Positions 1 to 14,109 of a stretch of DNA of 64,000 bases are shown here, piece by piece. Every line of letters begins with the position of its first letter. Position 1 is the first letter of the stretch. The position numbers and the translations under genes are program-made. The DNA is from Piromyces finnis (Eukaryota; Neocallimastigomycota; Neocallimastigomycetes; Neocallimastigales; Neocallimastigaceae). A model generated the notes under the pieces. The model searched no databases. It saw nothing but the letters and a program-made list of their open reading frames with translations, and was not told where the DNA came from. The stretch covers positions 364,501 to 428,500 of the forward strand of contig MCFH01000008.1 of the NCBI GenBank assembly GCA_002104945.1, given 5' to 3'.

Positions 1-3000
1 AAAGATGAATATTCCTTCCCTATCAAAGATAATGAATGAACCATTTTTAAAACTTTTACTTTTTTCATATTTTATATTTTAGTTTATCAAATTTTTTTTT
101 CTAATCCTTTTCATTAATTTAAAAGAAAATTTATTTTTCATTTTCTGAATTTTAAATTTTAATTAATTTCTTTTTATTGTATAAAAATGTCATCGAACCA
201 TCATTTTATTTGTTCAATCTTTAAATTAAAATATTATTATTTAATTTGATAAATAAAAAAAAAAGGAAAGAAAAATAAATGATTTTATTTAATTAAATTT
301 TAAAAAGAAAAAAAAAATTATAATTATGGAAGGAATTGGTATTTTGAATGTAATTGTTATTATTAATTAGTATTATTAAATAGTATTTTCTATTATTATT
401 GAATGGTTTTATTTATTATAAAATAGTATAATAGTATATGTTATTAAATATGGAACTATTATTATTAAATAGTATATGTGTATCGCATGTATGGATATAT
501 TTATTTATTTATAGTTTTATTATTTTGAAATAAATAAAAAAATTAAAATTTATATTATTTAATAATAGGTACTACTATTATCCTAATTCTATGTTAATTC
601 TATGGTATTTCTTATACCCTATAAATTGATGGTTGATTAATTTTTAATCTACAGGTCATAGATATAAAAAAAATTGGTAAGTAGAATGTTTCATTCAATA
701 ACACTATTTGCAAGAATGAAATAAAAAAAAAAGCAATGCAAGTAGAGTTTGGCCAAATTAAATCCTGGAAAAAAAAAAAAAAAGGTTAAAAAAAAGAATT
801 ATAATCATAAAAAAAAAAAAAGTTTAATTTTTATTTAATTAAAATGAACATAAACTTTATTTATTATAAAAATTGAATTTTTTGATTATTCTATAAATTT
901 TATAAATTAATAAAAATTAAAATTATTAATTATTATTTTTTTTAATTAATATAAAAAAAAGCTTAATTTTAGAAACTATTTTTTAAAAAAGTAATGTTAT
1001 TCCTAAATACGTTTATTTATCATTTTAAATAAGGAATTGATATAAATTGGTAGGGAAAATCTAGTTGCTTTTTACCTATTCATGATATAATTTACAAGTA
1101 TTAAAAATATTAAATTTATCAAGTATTGATCTATCTACTATTGTTAATATTATCTTTTTTTTTTTTTATTTATTTTTAAAAATCAAATACACACTACACT
1201 TTTTATTGTTAAGTAATTTTTTTTATTGTTATTAATTGACAGTTTCATCTTTAAATTAAATTATTCATAAAATAAATTAATAATTTATAATTTAATAAAT
1301 ATCTTATAGAACATATATTATTAATATATTGTATAGTAAATAATATATTGAAAATGTATTGAAAAATTTTATAGCCATTCAATGAATACTTTAATTTCTT
1401 TAATAAAATGTCACTTTTATAAAGTTTTATAAAAAGGAATAACAGTAGTAGTAGAGGCGCCTTTTGAATCTAATCAATATATTCCATTTTAAATGAATTC
1501 TTAATACAACACAAAAAATAATCATGACTTTTTTTATCCATAGTATTTAATATTTTTATTAGTATCATTCTAATATAGAATATAGAATGGTATTATATAT
1601 TTTTTAATTATGAAATAAACAAAAAGCCTTTTTCTAAAAAAAAAAATTATGATAAAAAGTACATATCTTTACCTGAAACAAAAATAGAGTCGTTTGTAGC
1701 TCTATTCTATAATTAATTTAAATTTAGTGTTCTTTTTTTATTTTATTTATTTTAATTAAAAATGAATTTTTCCTATTTGTTCTTTAAAAATATTAATTTA
1801 ATAAAGTGATAATATTTTTTTTTTATTTATTAAAAATATTCTTTTTTAAGCTATTACTATTTATGATTCTATGAAACAATTCAAGCCTTTTTAACTAAAC
1901 GAATAAAAAGCAAGGAATATCCATTTAAAAAGTATTTTTTTTTTTAAAAAATATATTAATCATTTATAAAAAAAAAAAAAACTTTATTAGTAGTAATAAA
2001 ATTAGCATTAAGAAAAAAAACCATTTCCATTTCCCAAATTTATTAATAAAAAATTAATTTTTTAATTTTAATAAACCAATAAATTAAATGGAAAAACTCT
2101 AATTATTATGGTAGAAAGGTGATTTGTATATGCATTAAATTACCTTTGAATGATTCATAACTTTTTTTTAAAGAAAAAAAAAAGTTTTTTATTTTATAAA
2201 ATAGGTTTAATCTAAGCCTCGTTATTCTTTTATTATTACTTTAAAAAAAAAAGAATTTTTTTTAGTGTATTTTATTCCAAACATTGATACATTAATTAGA
2301 CTTTTTATTTTGTAGGTAGGTCTTGTTCTATCTTGTTACATTTTAGTTTTTGAAAATTTAATTTTTTTCTCTTTGTGCAACACATCAGAAATCCTCTCCT
2401 ATTTTATTATTGTATTATTTATTATCCTTCATTATTGGATTTCACATCCTTATGGAAAAATGTCTTTCTGAATCTGCACCACTTTCACAAAAAAAAAGAA
2501 ATTATCGAATAGTGATAAAAAGATTAAAAATAATCCAATCATCATTATAATGGAATGATCAGATAGTATAATCATTTTTTGTTTTATTTCTTTACAACAA
2601 TATTAATTAGTTTAAGGGTAACTGTTTTTTTTTATTATATTTTTATTCTATTTTGAAATAGAAATTATAATAAATAATAAAAAAAAAAAAAAAGAATTTA
2701 AAAGTAATAGTACAATATAGGTGTATGACGTGAATATAAAAGTATATGTGTTGATTAATTCCTTAATTCTTTTACTACTACAGCATAATCTATAGGATAA
2801 TAAATTAAATTTATATAAAATAAAGTTTGTTTTTTTTTCTTTAATATGCGAAACATTATTTTTAATTTTTTTTTTTTTATTAAATATTAAAAAAATTCAA
2901 TATTTCCTTTCTAGCTTCAAGCATAGAAAATTTGGCATTTAAAATTAATTAATGAAATGTCCTACTATTAAAATTAATAAATAGAATAACCTATCAATTT

Positions 3001-5311
3001 TTAGTATTATTAAAAAAGATAATACTAACAAAATAACAAAACTGAAAACAAATTTCATTCTTTGAGTGTTACTTTTTTTTTTTTTTTGATTATAAATGAA
3101 AATCCAAATAATAGCATACAATGAAAAGCATACTATGAATGATATACTAATAAACAAAAATAAACACAAAAAAATAATATACGATAAAAGACATAATAAT
3201 GGTCATAATAATAAACCTACGAGTGATAATAACATAAAATAATAAAACATAGAAATGAATAATTAAATGATATGAATCAAAATAATAATTAAATTAAATT
3301 AATCATGACATTGACATAGTAATAAAATACTTTTTTAATAATATATAATTACTTTACAAAGTATAATGTAATATATATTGTAATTAATTTTATAATATAT
3401 ATTTATTTGGTAATTTTAATAAACGACTAGATAAAAATGGAAACAATTTTTTTTAATTACTATTATTCCAATGATAGAGCAAAAGACGAAAAATATAGGT
3501 AATCATTAGGCTACTATAAAATTGATATGATTTATTTACAATTTATTTATAAAAAAGATAGTTTTTTTTTTAAAGATTATAGATATAAAAATTAAAGGAT
3601 TTTTTATTTTATAAATAATGATAATATAAACTTTTTTTTTTCTTAAATGCACCATTTTTTTTATTCTAAATTCAAAATTCAAAATTCAAAATTTTCAAAA
3701 TATGAAATTTTAAATTAATTTATCAATATATTAATTATAAATTGAAATGTTTATTATTATATGTAACATTCTATTTAATATATGAATTATATATCATTAA
3801 TATATACATTAATATAAATTATTGTCTTATCAATATCAAAACAATGTATATTTAATATATTATAATATATTAGTAATTGAAAAGGATTTCTTTAAAAAAA
3901 GGTGAGTGCTTGACAACGCAAAGCACAATTTTGTTGAATAAAAAAAAAACGAATAGAAATTAATTCTTATATATTCAATAATAATATGTTATTTTCTATA
4001 GTATGATAACAAAAGACTTTTTCTTTTTGGTTCAAATTGTATTATAAAAAAATTTTTAATCCATGCTGAGATATCAAAAAAAATAATAAATTTTTTGAAT
4101 TGATCTCATTCCTAATATAAAAAATAAGATATTATGAATAATAGTATGAATACTTAACAAATAGGAAAAGCTTAAAAAGCCTTAAAAATAAAAGCATATT
4201 TTTCTCAAAAAATCTCCAAATCTAAACCAATAGAATAAATTTTATCATTTAGTAATTTTCCCAAAACATATTTTTTTTTTATTATTAATTTAGTAGGTGG
4301 TAGAAGTTGATATACGTTACACAGAGAAAACTAATATTCCATGAGTATTTCATAGGTGAAACAATAAACTATTAATATGTAATATAGTATAAAAAAAATG
4401 TGAATATACATACAATATTAAAGCATGAATATAAAGTGTGAATACATGAATACAAATATACTATTAATATTTATATAAATAAAATATAAATAAAATATGT
4501 AATGAGTAATCACAAATAGATGCATATAGTTTGACACAAGTTGTAGGTTATCGGACGCTTAATTTTTATATCAAAATAAATGTATTCTGCATTTTTTTTT
4601 TTTTTATAGTATACATATATACAATAGTAAATATTAAAAATAGAATTATATAAAATTTAATATAGTATTAGGATAATTGCATCTTTTATGAATAGTACAA
4701 TTCAGCTTTATTAGGGAAAACAAATAAATAAACAAAAAAAAAAAAAAAATGGATGTTGTTCTAAAAGAAATACTTCAATGATGACGAGTATTTTTTAGTA
4801 TCCTATGTACCCAATTTATTCTACCAACAATGAATAAAAGTAGAAAACCTCCCAAGTATCCAATTTATTGAAATAAATAGCAAACTTAAATTACTCAAAA
4901 AAAGTTTTTAATTGATATTATACATAATATACCATAACCTAAAATAATTTTAATATCATAATCTATTAGCTAAAAAATCTTTAATATACTACACCATAAT
5001 CTATTAACTAAAAAATCTCGTGTTTTTTTTTTTCTTAATTAAAAAAAAAGTGAATACTTTTGTTATTAAAAAAAAAACTTTTGTCTTTTTCTTAATGAGT
5101 ATATATCTATTGTCTGTATAGTAGTCATGCTGAATTTATTATACTTTAGGCATTCTATGGTGGGTTGAAACCTTTGAAAAAATAAGCAAATAGGAACAAT
5201 TTTTAAAGTTTCATTAAAATGATACAGTAATGATAGTGATGATATTTATTGTTATTCTTATGGTCATTATTGTTATTATAATTACTCATGACTATTATTT
5301 ATTTATTTATA

Positions 5312-5397
<86 letters not shown>

Positions 5398-7583
5398 TAG
5401 GTTATAAGATGCCTATTTTTTTTTAAATAACACTGTATAGTACACTTGTTAATTTATTTTTAATTTTAAATAAAAAAAATTAATAAAATTTGTTCTATAA
5501 TTAACATTTTTTTAAAAATTTTTAGGTTAAATGTTCAATAGGAATTTTGTAGGAATAATGATATGATTTTTTTTTTTCTTATTCATTAGATAACTATTTT
5601 TTTTAATATTATTCATTCATTTCATTTAAAATTAATTAAATTTAAACACCGTTCAATAATGGTTAGTTTTTTTTTTTGAGGGTAGATGAATTAAAAAAAA
5701 AAAAAGGTTAAAATAAATCAAAAAAAAATTTTGAGTATTTTTACTTAATATAGTAATGCATGTAAAATTATAATAAATAAAGTCTATTTGAAAATAGACT
5801 TCCTAAAATTTATGTAATTTATGAATACCTATCGTCTATGCATTGTAATGTAATGTTTATCGATTATAAAAAAAAAATAGATATTCAATACCAGTTTGAA
5901 AGTATATTGTAGTAATAAAGTGTAGCAATAAACATAATAAACAATAAATATGATGCTAATTAAAAATAACAATAATAATAACAGTAGTATTTAATAAATA
6001 TAGTATTTCTATATAAATAATAATGACTATTATACCATTTAATATATTTATATTATTTGTATATTCTTAGTATTATTAAATACTGTAATTGTTATTATTG
6101 ATTATTAAATATATTAAATATCATAATTGTTATTATTCTAATTATTATTTTATGGAAAAAAATAATTCATAATATATGGAATAATATATTATGAATGATT
6201 CTTCAATTTATTTTTATAGTTTCATCAATGGCTTGTATACTTTGCAAATTAATGGATAATACATGGTACAGATAGTATATAATAAAGTTTATTAATTATT
6301 AAACTTTTTCATTAGAGGATGAAAGAATCCTCTATATTTATATATTCTATAAATTTTAATTATATTCTTAATCTATGATGATAATATAATTTTTTCAATT
6401 TTATCATATATTATAAATTATTCTTAAATACTTTAATTGAATAATTAAAAAATATTAATTTCCATTTCATTTTAGAATAGTTTTAATCAATGGTTTAAAT
6501 ATATTATAAATATATTTATCCATACTTTTTAATATAATATAATATATTAAAGTATATTAAATATAAAAAACTTTTGAATCATTTTATTAAAATTGAAGTT
6601 TAATTCCATATTAAAATTTTATATAATAAAAATTTTTAAAAAATAAAATTAAATTAAAAAAAATGTATTAGGGAAAAGTTTGCAAATTAAAAAAAGAATT
6701 TTTTTTTGAATGGTAAAAACGTAAAAAGTTAATGCCTTACTAATAATAAATACATAAAAAATAAATAAATACATAAAAAAATAATAAATAATAAATAATA
6801 TTAAATTATATCAAATAAATAATAGCAAATATAAATTCATAAAATAAAATAAATAGGATTAAATTTTAATAAATAAATAGATAATACATTAATATTAAAT
6901 TTTATTATTAAATTGAAAATTAAAAAATTGAAATTTAAAAAAAAAAAAAACCTATAAATAGTTAACAATTTCTTTTCAAAAAAATAGTTTTTTCTTGCAA
7001 AGTCAATTTATTCTTTTTTTTTTTTTTTTTTTTAAAAAAAAATATATATCAATTTAATAGTTTTTGTTAAAAAAAAAAAAGTTTTAAATTCGTATTGTAA
7101 AGAATTTATTATTTTTTTTTATTATTATTATTACAAGAAATAAATAAATAATAATTGTAAATTATAATTCTAAACTAGTATTATAATAATTATTATTTTA
7201 TATAGTTATATATCGAAACTATTTATTAAATAATGTATTAAAAAATAAATTCTTATTTTAATATAATTCGAATGATATATTCTAATAAAACTATTTATTT
7301 TTTTTCGAAATAAATCATTTACCCATTATAATTGTGAATATTATTTATTACTATTATTTTTTTCTAACAAAAAAAAATAATAAAATTATATTACTAAAAT
7401 AAACAATGATAAACTGTTAAAACCTATTTTATACTAGAGAATCAATATATAAAACAAAACACTATTATTTCTTTTACAATTAAAATAATATATATACAAA
7501 TATAATTATTTAATTTAAAAAAAAAATTATTCATTTCACTTTCTGGCAGAGTATATTATAATTTAAAAAAAAAAAAATAAAAA
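1..7583. other. A+T-rich intergenic region with no supported gene
   Basis: I see no convincing coding exon here on either strand. The stretch is nearly all A and T, with many homopolymer runs and T-run/A-run fold-backs. A compound microsatellite lies at about 5311-5398, (ATCT)n passing into (ATTT)n. A 74-codon open frame at 2945-3169 on the minus strand is hydrophobic and lysine-rich, as A/T-rich noise usually is, and has no recognisable domain. The 3' end should include the promoter of the cyclin gene that starts at 7584. Confidence 0.6.
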
Positions 7584-9521
7584 ATGGCTTCTAATAGTTC
7601 TAGTTTAGTAACACTTTCAGCATCACCGGTTTCATTAAAAGTAAATGAAACTCTAACAACAAAACCTCATGAAAATACAAAAATAGAAAATTCAACTGGT
7701 TGTCTATACCCTACTTATAAAAGAAAACAACCACAAAATTTAAAAATTAGAACAGATGTAGCTAAATATCATAAGAAGACTAGTTCTGTATACCCAATGA
7801 TAAATCAAACATCAGCTACTGAAAAATCAAAAGTAAAATCAAACAATAACCCAAAAACTCTGTCCCATAAACAAGATATAGAAAAAATTATGGAAAATAC
7901 AAATTTAATATGTTCATTTTTAAAAACAATTTGTGTTGATATGCCAGTGGATGAAGAAGATTATATGTATGGTTTACCAAGTCCAAATTTAGAAAGAGAA
8001 GAAGAAAAAAGAGAAAGAGGGGAATCTCAAAAAATGAAAAAACCTGCCTCACTTGAAAATTTTGTTGCCAATGTTCTTAATCGTACAAAATTAAATGATA
8101 TTTTTGTTCATATTGCCCTTCTCTACGTTCATAAATATTTAAATCATAAAAGGAAAAGAGAAGAAGCTAGAAAAAGGGAAGCATATCGCTTAGCAAAGCA
8201 ATATGCTTTATTATCCAATAAAGTAACCTACTGTAAATGGAATGAATTTGGTAAAAGAAAAACATACAGCTCAAAGAATGTATCGGGTAGATTGGTCTCT
8301 CATTCAAAATGTCATCATACTATTTCTAAAAATGATACCAAAATAAAGATTTCTAAACCCTCATTAAAGTATATTTTACAACAACAACAGCATCAACAAC
8401 GACAACAACAACCATTAAAATATACTGCTCAAACCATTATAGGAAAAAAGAACGAAAATATTGTTGAACCAGTTGGTCTTCCAAAGGAATCTTTAATAAA
8501 AACTCAAAAAGATTTAATCTTTGCAGCAATGATTTGTTCCTCAAAATATCTTGATGATAATTCCTATTGTAATTCTGCTTGGGTTAAACTTACCGACAAA
8601 AGTTTAAAAGAAGTTTTTGCCTTAGAAAGAGAATTCTTAATGTCTATTAAATATGAGCTTTACTTTACCAATGAAGAATGGAAGGAATGGTTTACCTGGA
8701 TTTCGCGTTTCAAGGTATTATTAGATTCTGGTATGACCACTGGAACAATGGATGAAAGAAACAAAAACTCTCCAAGTTGTATGGTTTCTGTTCCATCTCA
8801 ACCTTTCTCTTCTTCTCCTAATTTACCTTATGCTAACACTAGATACACCATTGATAATAGTTTGTTACCTTCTCCAGTAGATATTCCTTCCTCCTATTCT
8901 ACTGCTCATTTCTTTGACAAAGAATTAGAAAAGGAGGTTAGATCATATCATTATCTTGTTTCCAACAATCCTTTTATGCCATCATTATCTACCGTAGCGA
9001 CCTTTGCTGATTGTATTTCACCTCATCATCAACAACCCATGATGCCTTACCATAGAGCCTATCGTGCTCCAAAACTTGAACAATGTCCAGTATACCTTCT
9101 TAGTCCATCCTTTACTAAATATGATCACTATGAAAATTGTTGTCCAATGGATTATTGTAAAGTACCACCACCACCATCACACCATAGAAATAGAGAAAGA
9201 ATGACTTATCCTATCACAAAAAAGATTCATTCCTCTAGTTACTTACCTATACCTACTTTAAATCAAGATCATTATGTTCATTCCTATCTAATAAATTCAG
9301 TGGATACTTCCTTAATTTCTCAAGCTCAAAATTCACCTATTGATTTCAGTGAAATACAAAAATTAACAGAACAACAAAATATTACCTTTAAAAAACCAAT
9401 CTTACCACCATCATGTACCTCTTCTTCCCCCTCCCATCCTTTTGATCTTGTCAATATGAAATATACATCTAAAAACACTTGCCCTTCAACCTCTGGTTTA
9501 TACATTCCACCACATTATTAA
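7584..9521 (+). CDS. PHO80/Pcl-family cyclin with an insert in the cyclin box
   Basis: A single-exon gene of 645 residues. The first half of a PHO80-type cyclin box lies at about residues 154-189 (ASLENFVANVLNRTKLND, then a hydrophobic helix ending LLYVHKYL). The second half is at about 310-373 and holds FAAMICSSKYLDD, then NSAWVKLTDKSLKEV, then LEREFLMSIKYELYFTNEEW, which closely follows the Pho80/Pcl pattern. About 120 residues separate the halves, basic at first and with a glutamine run near 265-278; typical family members have only a short loop there. The tail (about 375-645) is rich in Ser, Pro, His and Tyr. Family members activate a Pho85-type cyclin-dependent kinase in phosphate sensing, cell-cycle entry or polarity, but the sequence does not show which. 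The start is the first ATG after an A-rich leader, and I see no upstream exon. The call is firm at family level only. Confidence 0.85.
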   Translation: MASNSSSLVTLSASPVSLKVNETLTTKPHENTKIENSTGCLYPTYKRKQPQNLKIRTDVAKYHKKTSSVYPMINQTSATEKSKVKSNNNPKTLSHKQDIEKIMENTNLICSFLKTICVDMPVDEEDYMYGLPSPNLEREEEKRERGESQKMKKPASLENFVANVLNRTKLNDIFVHIALLYVHKYLNHKRKREEARKREAYRLAKQYALLSNKVTYCKWNEFGKRKTYSSKNVSGRLVSHSKCHHTISKNDTKIKISKPSLKYILQQQQHQQRQQQPLKYTAQTIIGKKNENIVEPVGLPKESLIKTQKDLIFAAMICSSKYLDDNSYCNSAWVKLTDKSLKEVFALEREFLMSIKYELYFTNEEWKEWFTWISRFKVLLDSGMTTGTMDERNKNSPSCMVSVPSQPFSSSPNLPYANTRYTIDNSLLPSPVDIPSSYSTAHFFDKELEKEVRSYHYLVSNNPFMPSLSTVATFADCISPHHQQPMMPYHRAYRAPKLEQCPVYLLSPSFTKYDHYENCCPMDYCKVPPPPSHHRNRERMTYPITKKIHSSSYLPIPTLNQDHYVHSYLINSVDTSLISQAQNSPIDFSEIQKLTEQQNITFKKPILPPSCTSSSPSHPFDLVNMKYTSKNTCPSTSGLYIPPHY

Positions 9522-10783
9522 ATATATTTTTTAAAAAAAATACATGATTGGATATGAATTAACAAAAAAAAAAAAATCTCTCATAAAAACATCGTTTTTT
9601 CTTTTTTTTTTTTTTACTATTACTTTTTAGTGACTACTAAAAAAAAGTATTCATTGTTGGCATAAACAATGAATGATGTACTATAATTTTTTTTAAAAAA
9701 AAAAAAAAGATTTTTAAATATATATATACCAGATATTATTATACATTAATAATTATTTTTTAACATATATCTTTAAATCTTTTTTTTTTTTTTTAATAGT
9801 TTTTAAAAATCTTTATTTATAGGAAGTCTTTTTAAAAATAATTTTATTTTATTATTAAATATTTTTTTATTTTTTAGATAGAAAAAAATAAGTAGAAAAT
9901 GAAAATAATATATAGTTGAATATTATTATACAGTAAAATCAAAGTATTATATAGAAATTGATAATCATTTAGTATATAAAAGTATTTTTTTTTATTATTA
10001 TTATTTTTTTTATAAAAGTATTTTAAATTCATAAATTGTTTAAAAGTAATAATCTACTGATTGTATATAAGAAAAGAAAAAAAAAACTATAGATTTATTC
10101 AACAATGTTTTTTTTTTCTTTTTTTTTTTTCATATTACTTTTAAAATATATGTATATATACAAAACACTAATAAAATAAATTCTATTATTCATGAATGAA
10201 AAAAAAAAAAGGTCTATAAAGTATTTGAGTATTATAAATATGTGATGTGTGTAAAATAAAAGTAGTTTTAAAAGTTGAGGTTTAGTTTGTAAAGTTAAGT
10301 TTCTGATAAATTAACTCTTCATACAACAAATAAATCAATAATATATGTATATCGATACTATATGAATAGTCAAGAAACGCATAGTTATTTTAAAGTTGAA
10401 TAAATTGTTAACCAATACAATTTATCAAGTTAAGCAAACAAAAAAAAATAAAATAAAATAAGATATATATTAATACAATTACATAGATATATCTATGTAA
10501 TTATATTCATTCTATAGTATCTCTCTAGTAATTAATAATCAATTCCCTTTTAAAATTATTTTCTAATTTCATTTCTCTATTTTTTTCATTGGTGTGTGTG
10601 TGTGTGTGTGTGGATAGAAAAGTGTTTCTCCTTCTTTATCCCGCCGGACTCGAAAATAATGATGATTCTTTTCTCTTGATTAATAAAAAAAAAATAAAAA
10701 TCTACTTTTTCGTTGTTGTATTAAAAATAAAAAGGTAAAAGGTTACAATAAATGATCCACCTACACTCTATTTATATTTTCAT

Positions 10784-11022
<239 letters not shown>

Positions 11023-11587
11023 AAAAATACATTTTTCTATTTTTACTCTTTGATGCTCAAATATTTTAATCTTTTTTTTTTTTTAGGACATAACAGCAAT
11101 ACATCCTCATGCTATCAATAAAAATAATAAATTTTTATAGCATGACGGATGAATAGTCATTTTTTTTTTTTTGTGTCTAAAAAATTTTTTTTTACCAAGT
11201 TTTTATTCTAATCCTCCATTCTAATTTTTAATTTATCTTTTTTTTAATTTATTTTTTTTTATTCATAATTTCTCTTGTTTCAAAAATAGATACCACCATA
11301 CACTATCAACATCCTCATTCACCAATAACATTTAAATAATAATAAATAAATTAAAAAAACAAGAAATACTTTTTTTTTTTTCTTCATCCTATAAAATAAG
11401 AAAAAGAAAAAAGGAAAGAAAAAAAAATAAAAGAAAAAAAAAAAGTAATAAAATACCAGTTTGATAGTTTTTTTTTTTTAAATAGTTAAAATTAAATAAT
11501 TCATGAATATAAATATTTAAAAAAAAAAAAAAATACAAGAAAGAAATTATAAGAAATAAAATACACTTTTTTTTTTGTTGTTGTTTA

Positions 11588-11590
<3 letters not shown>

Positions 11591-11656
<66 letters not shown>
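11591..11656. repeat. (TTA)n trinucleotide microsatellite
   Basis: About 22 uninterrupted TTA/ATT units in the intergenic region downstream of the CE4 gene. Confidence 0.9.
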
Positions 11657-11659
<3 letters not shown>

Positions 11660-12752
11660 AAAATTTATTATTTAATATAGAAATATTAAAATAAATGACA
11701 AAAGAATAAAAAAAAAAAAAGTTTTTTTATTTCTTATATTTTTTTTTTCTATTCCTAAATATTCCTAAAAAATTAAATGCCAATAAATAACAATAAATAA
11801 TGACAAACAATGACAACAATGTCCTAAACAATAATTTTTTTTTTTTCGATTCTTTTCTTATTGTTTTTTAATTGTCCATAGTTCATTATAAATAAATAGA
11901 AATAAAATTATTGTTACCTTACTACTTGTCTAATTTATTAATATATAATTTTAATTTACCACTTTAAAAAAAAAAGGTGACACTTTATTTTTTAATAAAA
12001 ATGTATACTATTAAAAAAGTTAAAAGTTTTATAAAACATAGGAAACCATGAATTGGTTTGTTTTTTTGTTGTTAATGGTGAAACTCTATCAATAAATATA
12101 TATATTATCTTTTTTTTTTTTTTAGAAAAAAAAATACTTTTTTCATTATTTTTTTGACAAAAATAAATAAATAAATAAAATAAAATGTTTTTCCGAAAAA
12201 AAAAATTTTTACAAATACAAAAATGTAATTTTTGGAAAAAAAAATGTAATGTAAATATAAAAAATATTTTTTTAAAATACTCTAAAAAAAAAAAAAGGGA
12301 AGAAAGAATAACAAAATTATTTCTTCTATTTCTTTTATATATACATCTCTATTTTTTATTAATAAATTTAAAAAGGTAATTTAGGTACTGACCTATAAAA
12401 GTAAAATGTTAAATTTAAATGTTATAAATCTATTAAAGTAAAATGTTAAATGTAAATATTATAAATAACTAAAAATATATAGAATAAAAGAATAAAAAAA
12501 TTATAATCACACACTCATAAGTATATCCACAAAAGAAAGTTTTTTTTTTTTAAAAAAATAACAATTTTATTAATAATGGTTTATATAATAATAGTATTAT
12601 TTATTAGAATTATTATATATATTATTTATTATGCGATATCAGATTATAATAATATAAATTAAATTAGATAATATTATTTTTTTTAATAAAATAAAAAAAA
12701 GATAGATATTGACATTATTAAATTTTTACAAGAAAGATCAAATTTCATTAAT

Positions 12753-14109
12753 TTATTGGTAACCACTAATACCAAGACATTCTTCCATGTTAACAGAAGT
12801 GTAACCATTAGCAAGCATGGTATCAATTTCAGCTCTAGCTAAAGCTAAAATACCTTCTTTAGTGGCACCACCGTACTTTAAGTGGTTTAAGGTAATAATT
12901 GGTTGACCCTTGGCTTGGTTGATAACTTGCTTGGCATAGTTAATATCACCACCATTACTGTAATCCATTGGATCAACATTCCAAGTAACAGCAGCAGTGT
13001 AACCAGCAGCTTGAAGAGCTCCCATAACATTTTGGTTACCACTACCAGAACCGTATGGTGGACGCATGAAGGCTGGCTTCTTACCAATAGCTTGAGAGAT
13101 AAGGTTTTCAACTTGCTTCATTTGACTTTGAATTTGGTCTGCAGAAAGCTTAGTTAAATCTTCGTGATCATAAGTGTGGTTACCAACAGTGTGACCTTCA
13201 TTGTACATTCTCTTAATAATTCTAGACCAATTTGGATCAGTGTTTTGCATGTACATGTGACCAACAATGAAGAAAGTGGCCTTGATACCCTTTTCCTTTA
13301 AAAGATCTAAGATATCATCAGCGAATTCAGTTGGTCCATCATCGAAGGTCATGGCCCAATTCATTGGGTTCTTACATTGAGTATAGAATTGTAAACCAGA
13401 ACCAGCTGGGTAACTACCACCAGCATTACCTCCTGGAGCTGGATTAGCTGGAGCTGGAGCTGGATTTGCTGGAGCTTGGTTAGCACCATTATTCCAATCA
13501 AAGTTGAAACCACCATTGTTGTTGTTATTGTTGTTGTTGTTCCATTGGTTATTCCAATCAAATCCACCATTATTGTTGTTGTTGTTCCATTGGTTATTCC
13601 AATCAAATCCACCATTGTTGTTGTTGTTGTTGTTGTTCCATTGATTGTTGTTATTCCATTGGTTATTCCAATCCCAACCATTATTGTTGTTGTTATTATT
13701 GTTATTCCATTGGTTGTTGTTGTTCCATTGGTTATTCCAATCCCAACCATTGTTACCCCATTGGTTGTCAACAGCATTAGAAACTGGAGCAGCTGGGGCA
13801 GCATTAGCAGCACCTCCTGGTTGACAATCAGAATACCATTCATTTTGTTTTACACAAGTGTAACCTGAAACACAACAGGCTTCACCTTGGAAATTGTTAC
13901 TATATTAATTAATCATAATTTATAAGTTAATAATTAATGTTTTTTTGTTTTTTTTTTTTTTGCTTTTTTTAATTTATATTAATGTATTTAATAATTATGA
14001 ATTAAATAGTTTACCCTCCACATTGGGCGTAAGCACCACCACAAGCAGCGCTTGATAATTTAGCAAGACCTAAAGCAGTTAAACTGGAGAAAATTAAAGA
14101 GAATTTCAT
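12753..14109 (-). CDS. Secreted CBM1-CE4 polysaccharide deacetylase (chitin deacetylase or acetyl xylan esterase)
   Basis: Two exons, 14109-14015 and 13899-12753, with the intron at 13900-14014 (GTAAAC donor, TATAG acceptor), give 413 residues. A signal peptide (MKFSLIFSSLTALGLAKLSS) is followed by a fungal CBM1 at about 22-57, with its CGGAYAQCGG start split by the intron and its NEWYSDCQP end. The linker (about 60-205) is built of Asn runs with repeated NNQW and GWDW/GFDW units, then Pro/Ala/Gly. The NodB domain (about 208-413) has TFDDGP, the metal-binding HTYDH, RPPYG, WNVDPMDY and ITLNH, so the catalytic Asp and both metal His residues are present. CE4 enzymes remove acetyl groups from chitin or xylan. 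The cellulose-binding module and absence of dockerins suggest a free secreted plant-wall esterase, but the substrate is an inference. Reading only from the internal methionine at 13364 would miss the CBM1, linker and signal peptide. Confidence 0.9.

Noticed and set aside
2945-3169. 74-codon hydrophobic frame on the minus strand
   Set aside because: Composition is that of A/T-rich noise (Phe, Ile, Leu, Lys), with no domain, no neighbouring exon and no codon-like third-position pattern.
12185-12379. 64-codon Lys/Phe-rich frame on the plus strand
   Set aside because: Built from A and T homopolymers between microsatellites; no recognisable protein feature.
13361-13868. Open frames on both strands over the CE4 linker
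   Set aside because: They are shadows of the Asn/Trp linker repeat; the phase-compatible CBM1-linker-CE4 frame explains the sequence.
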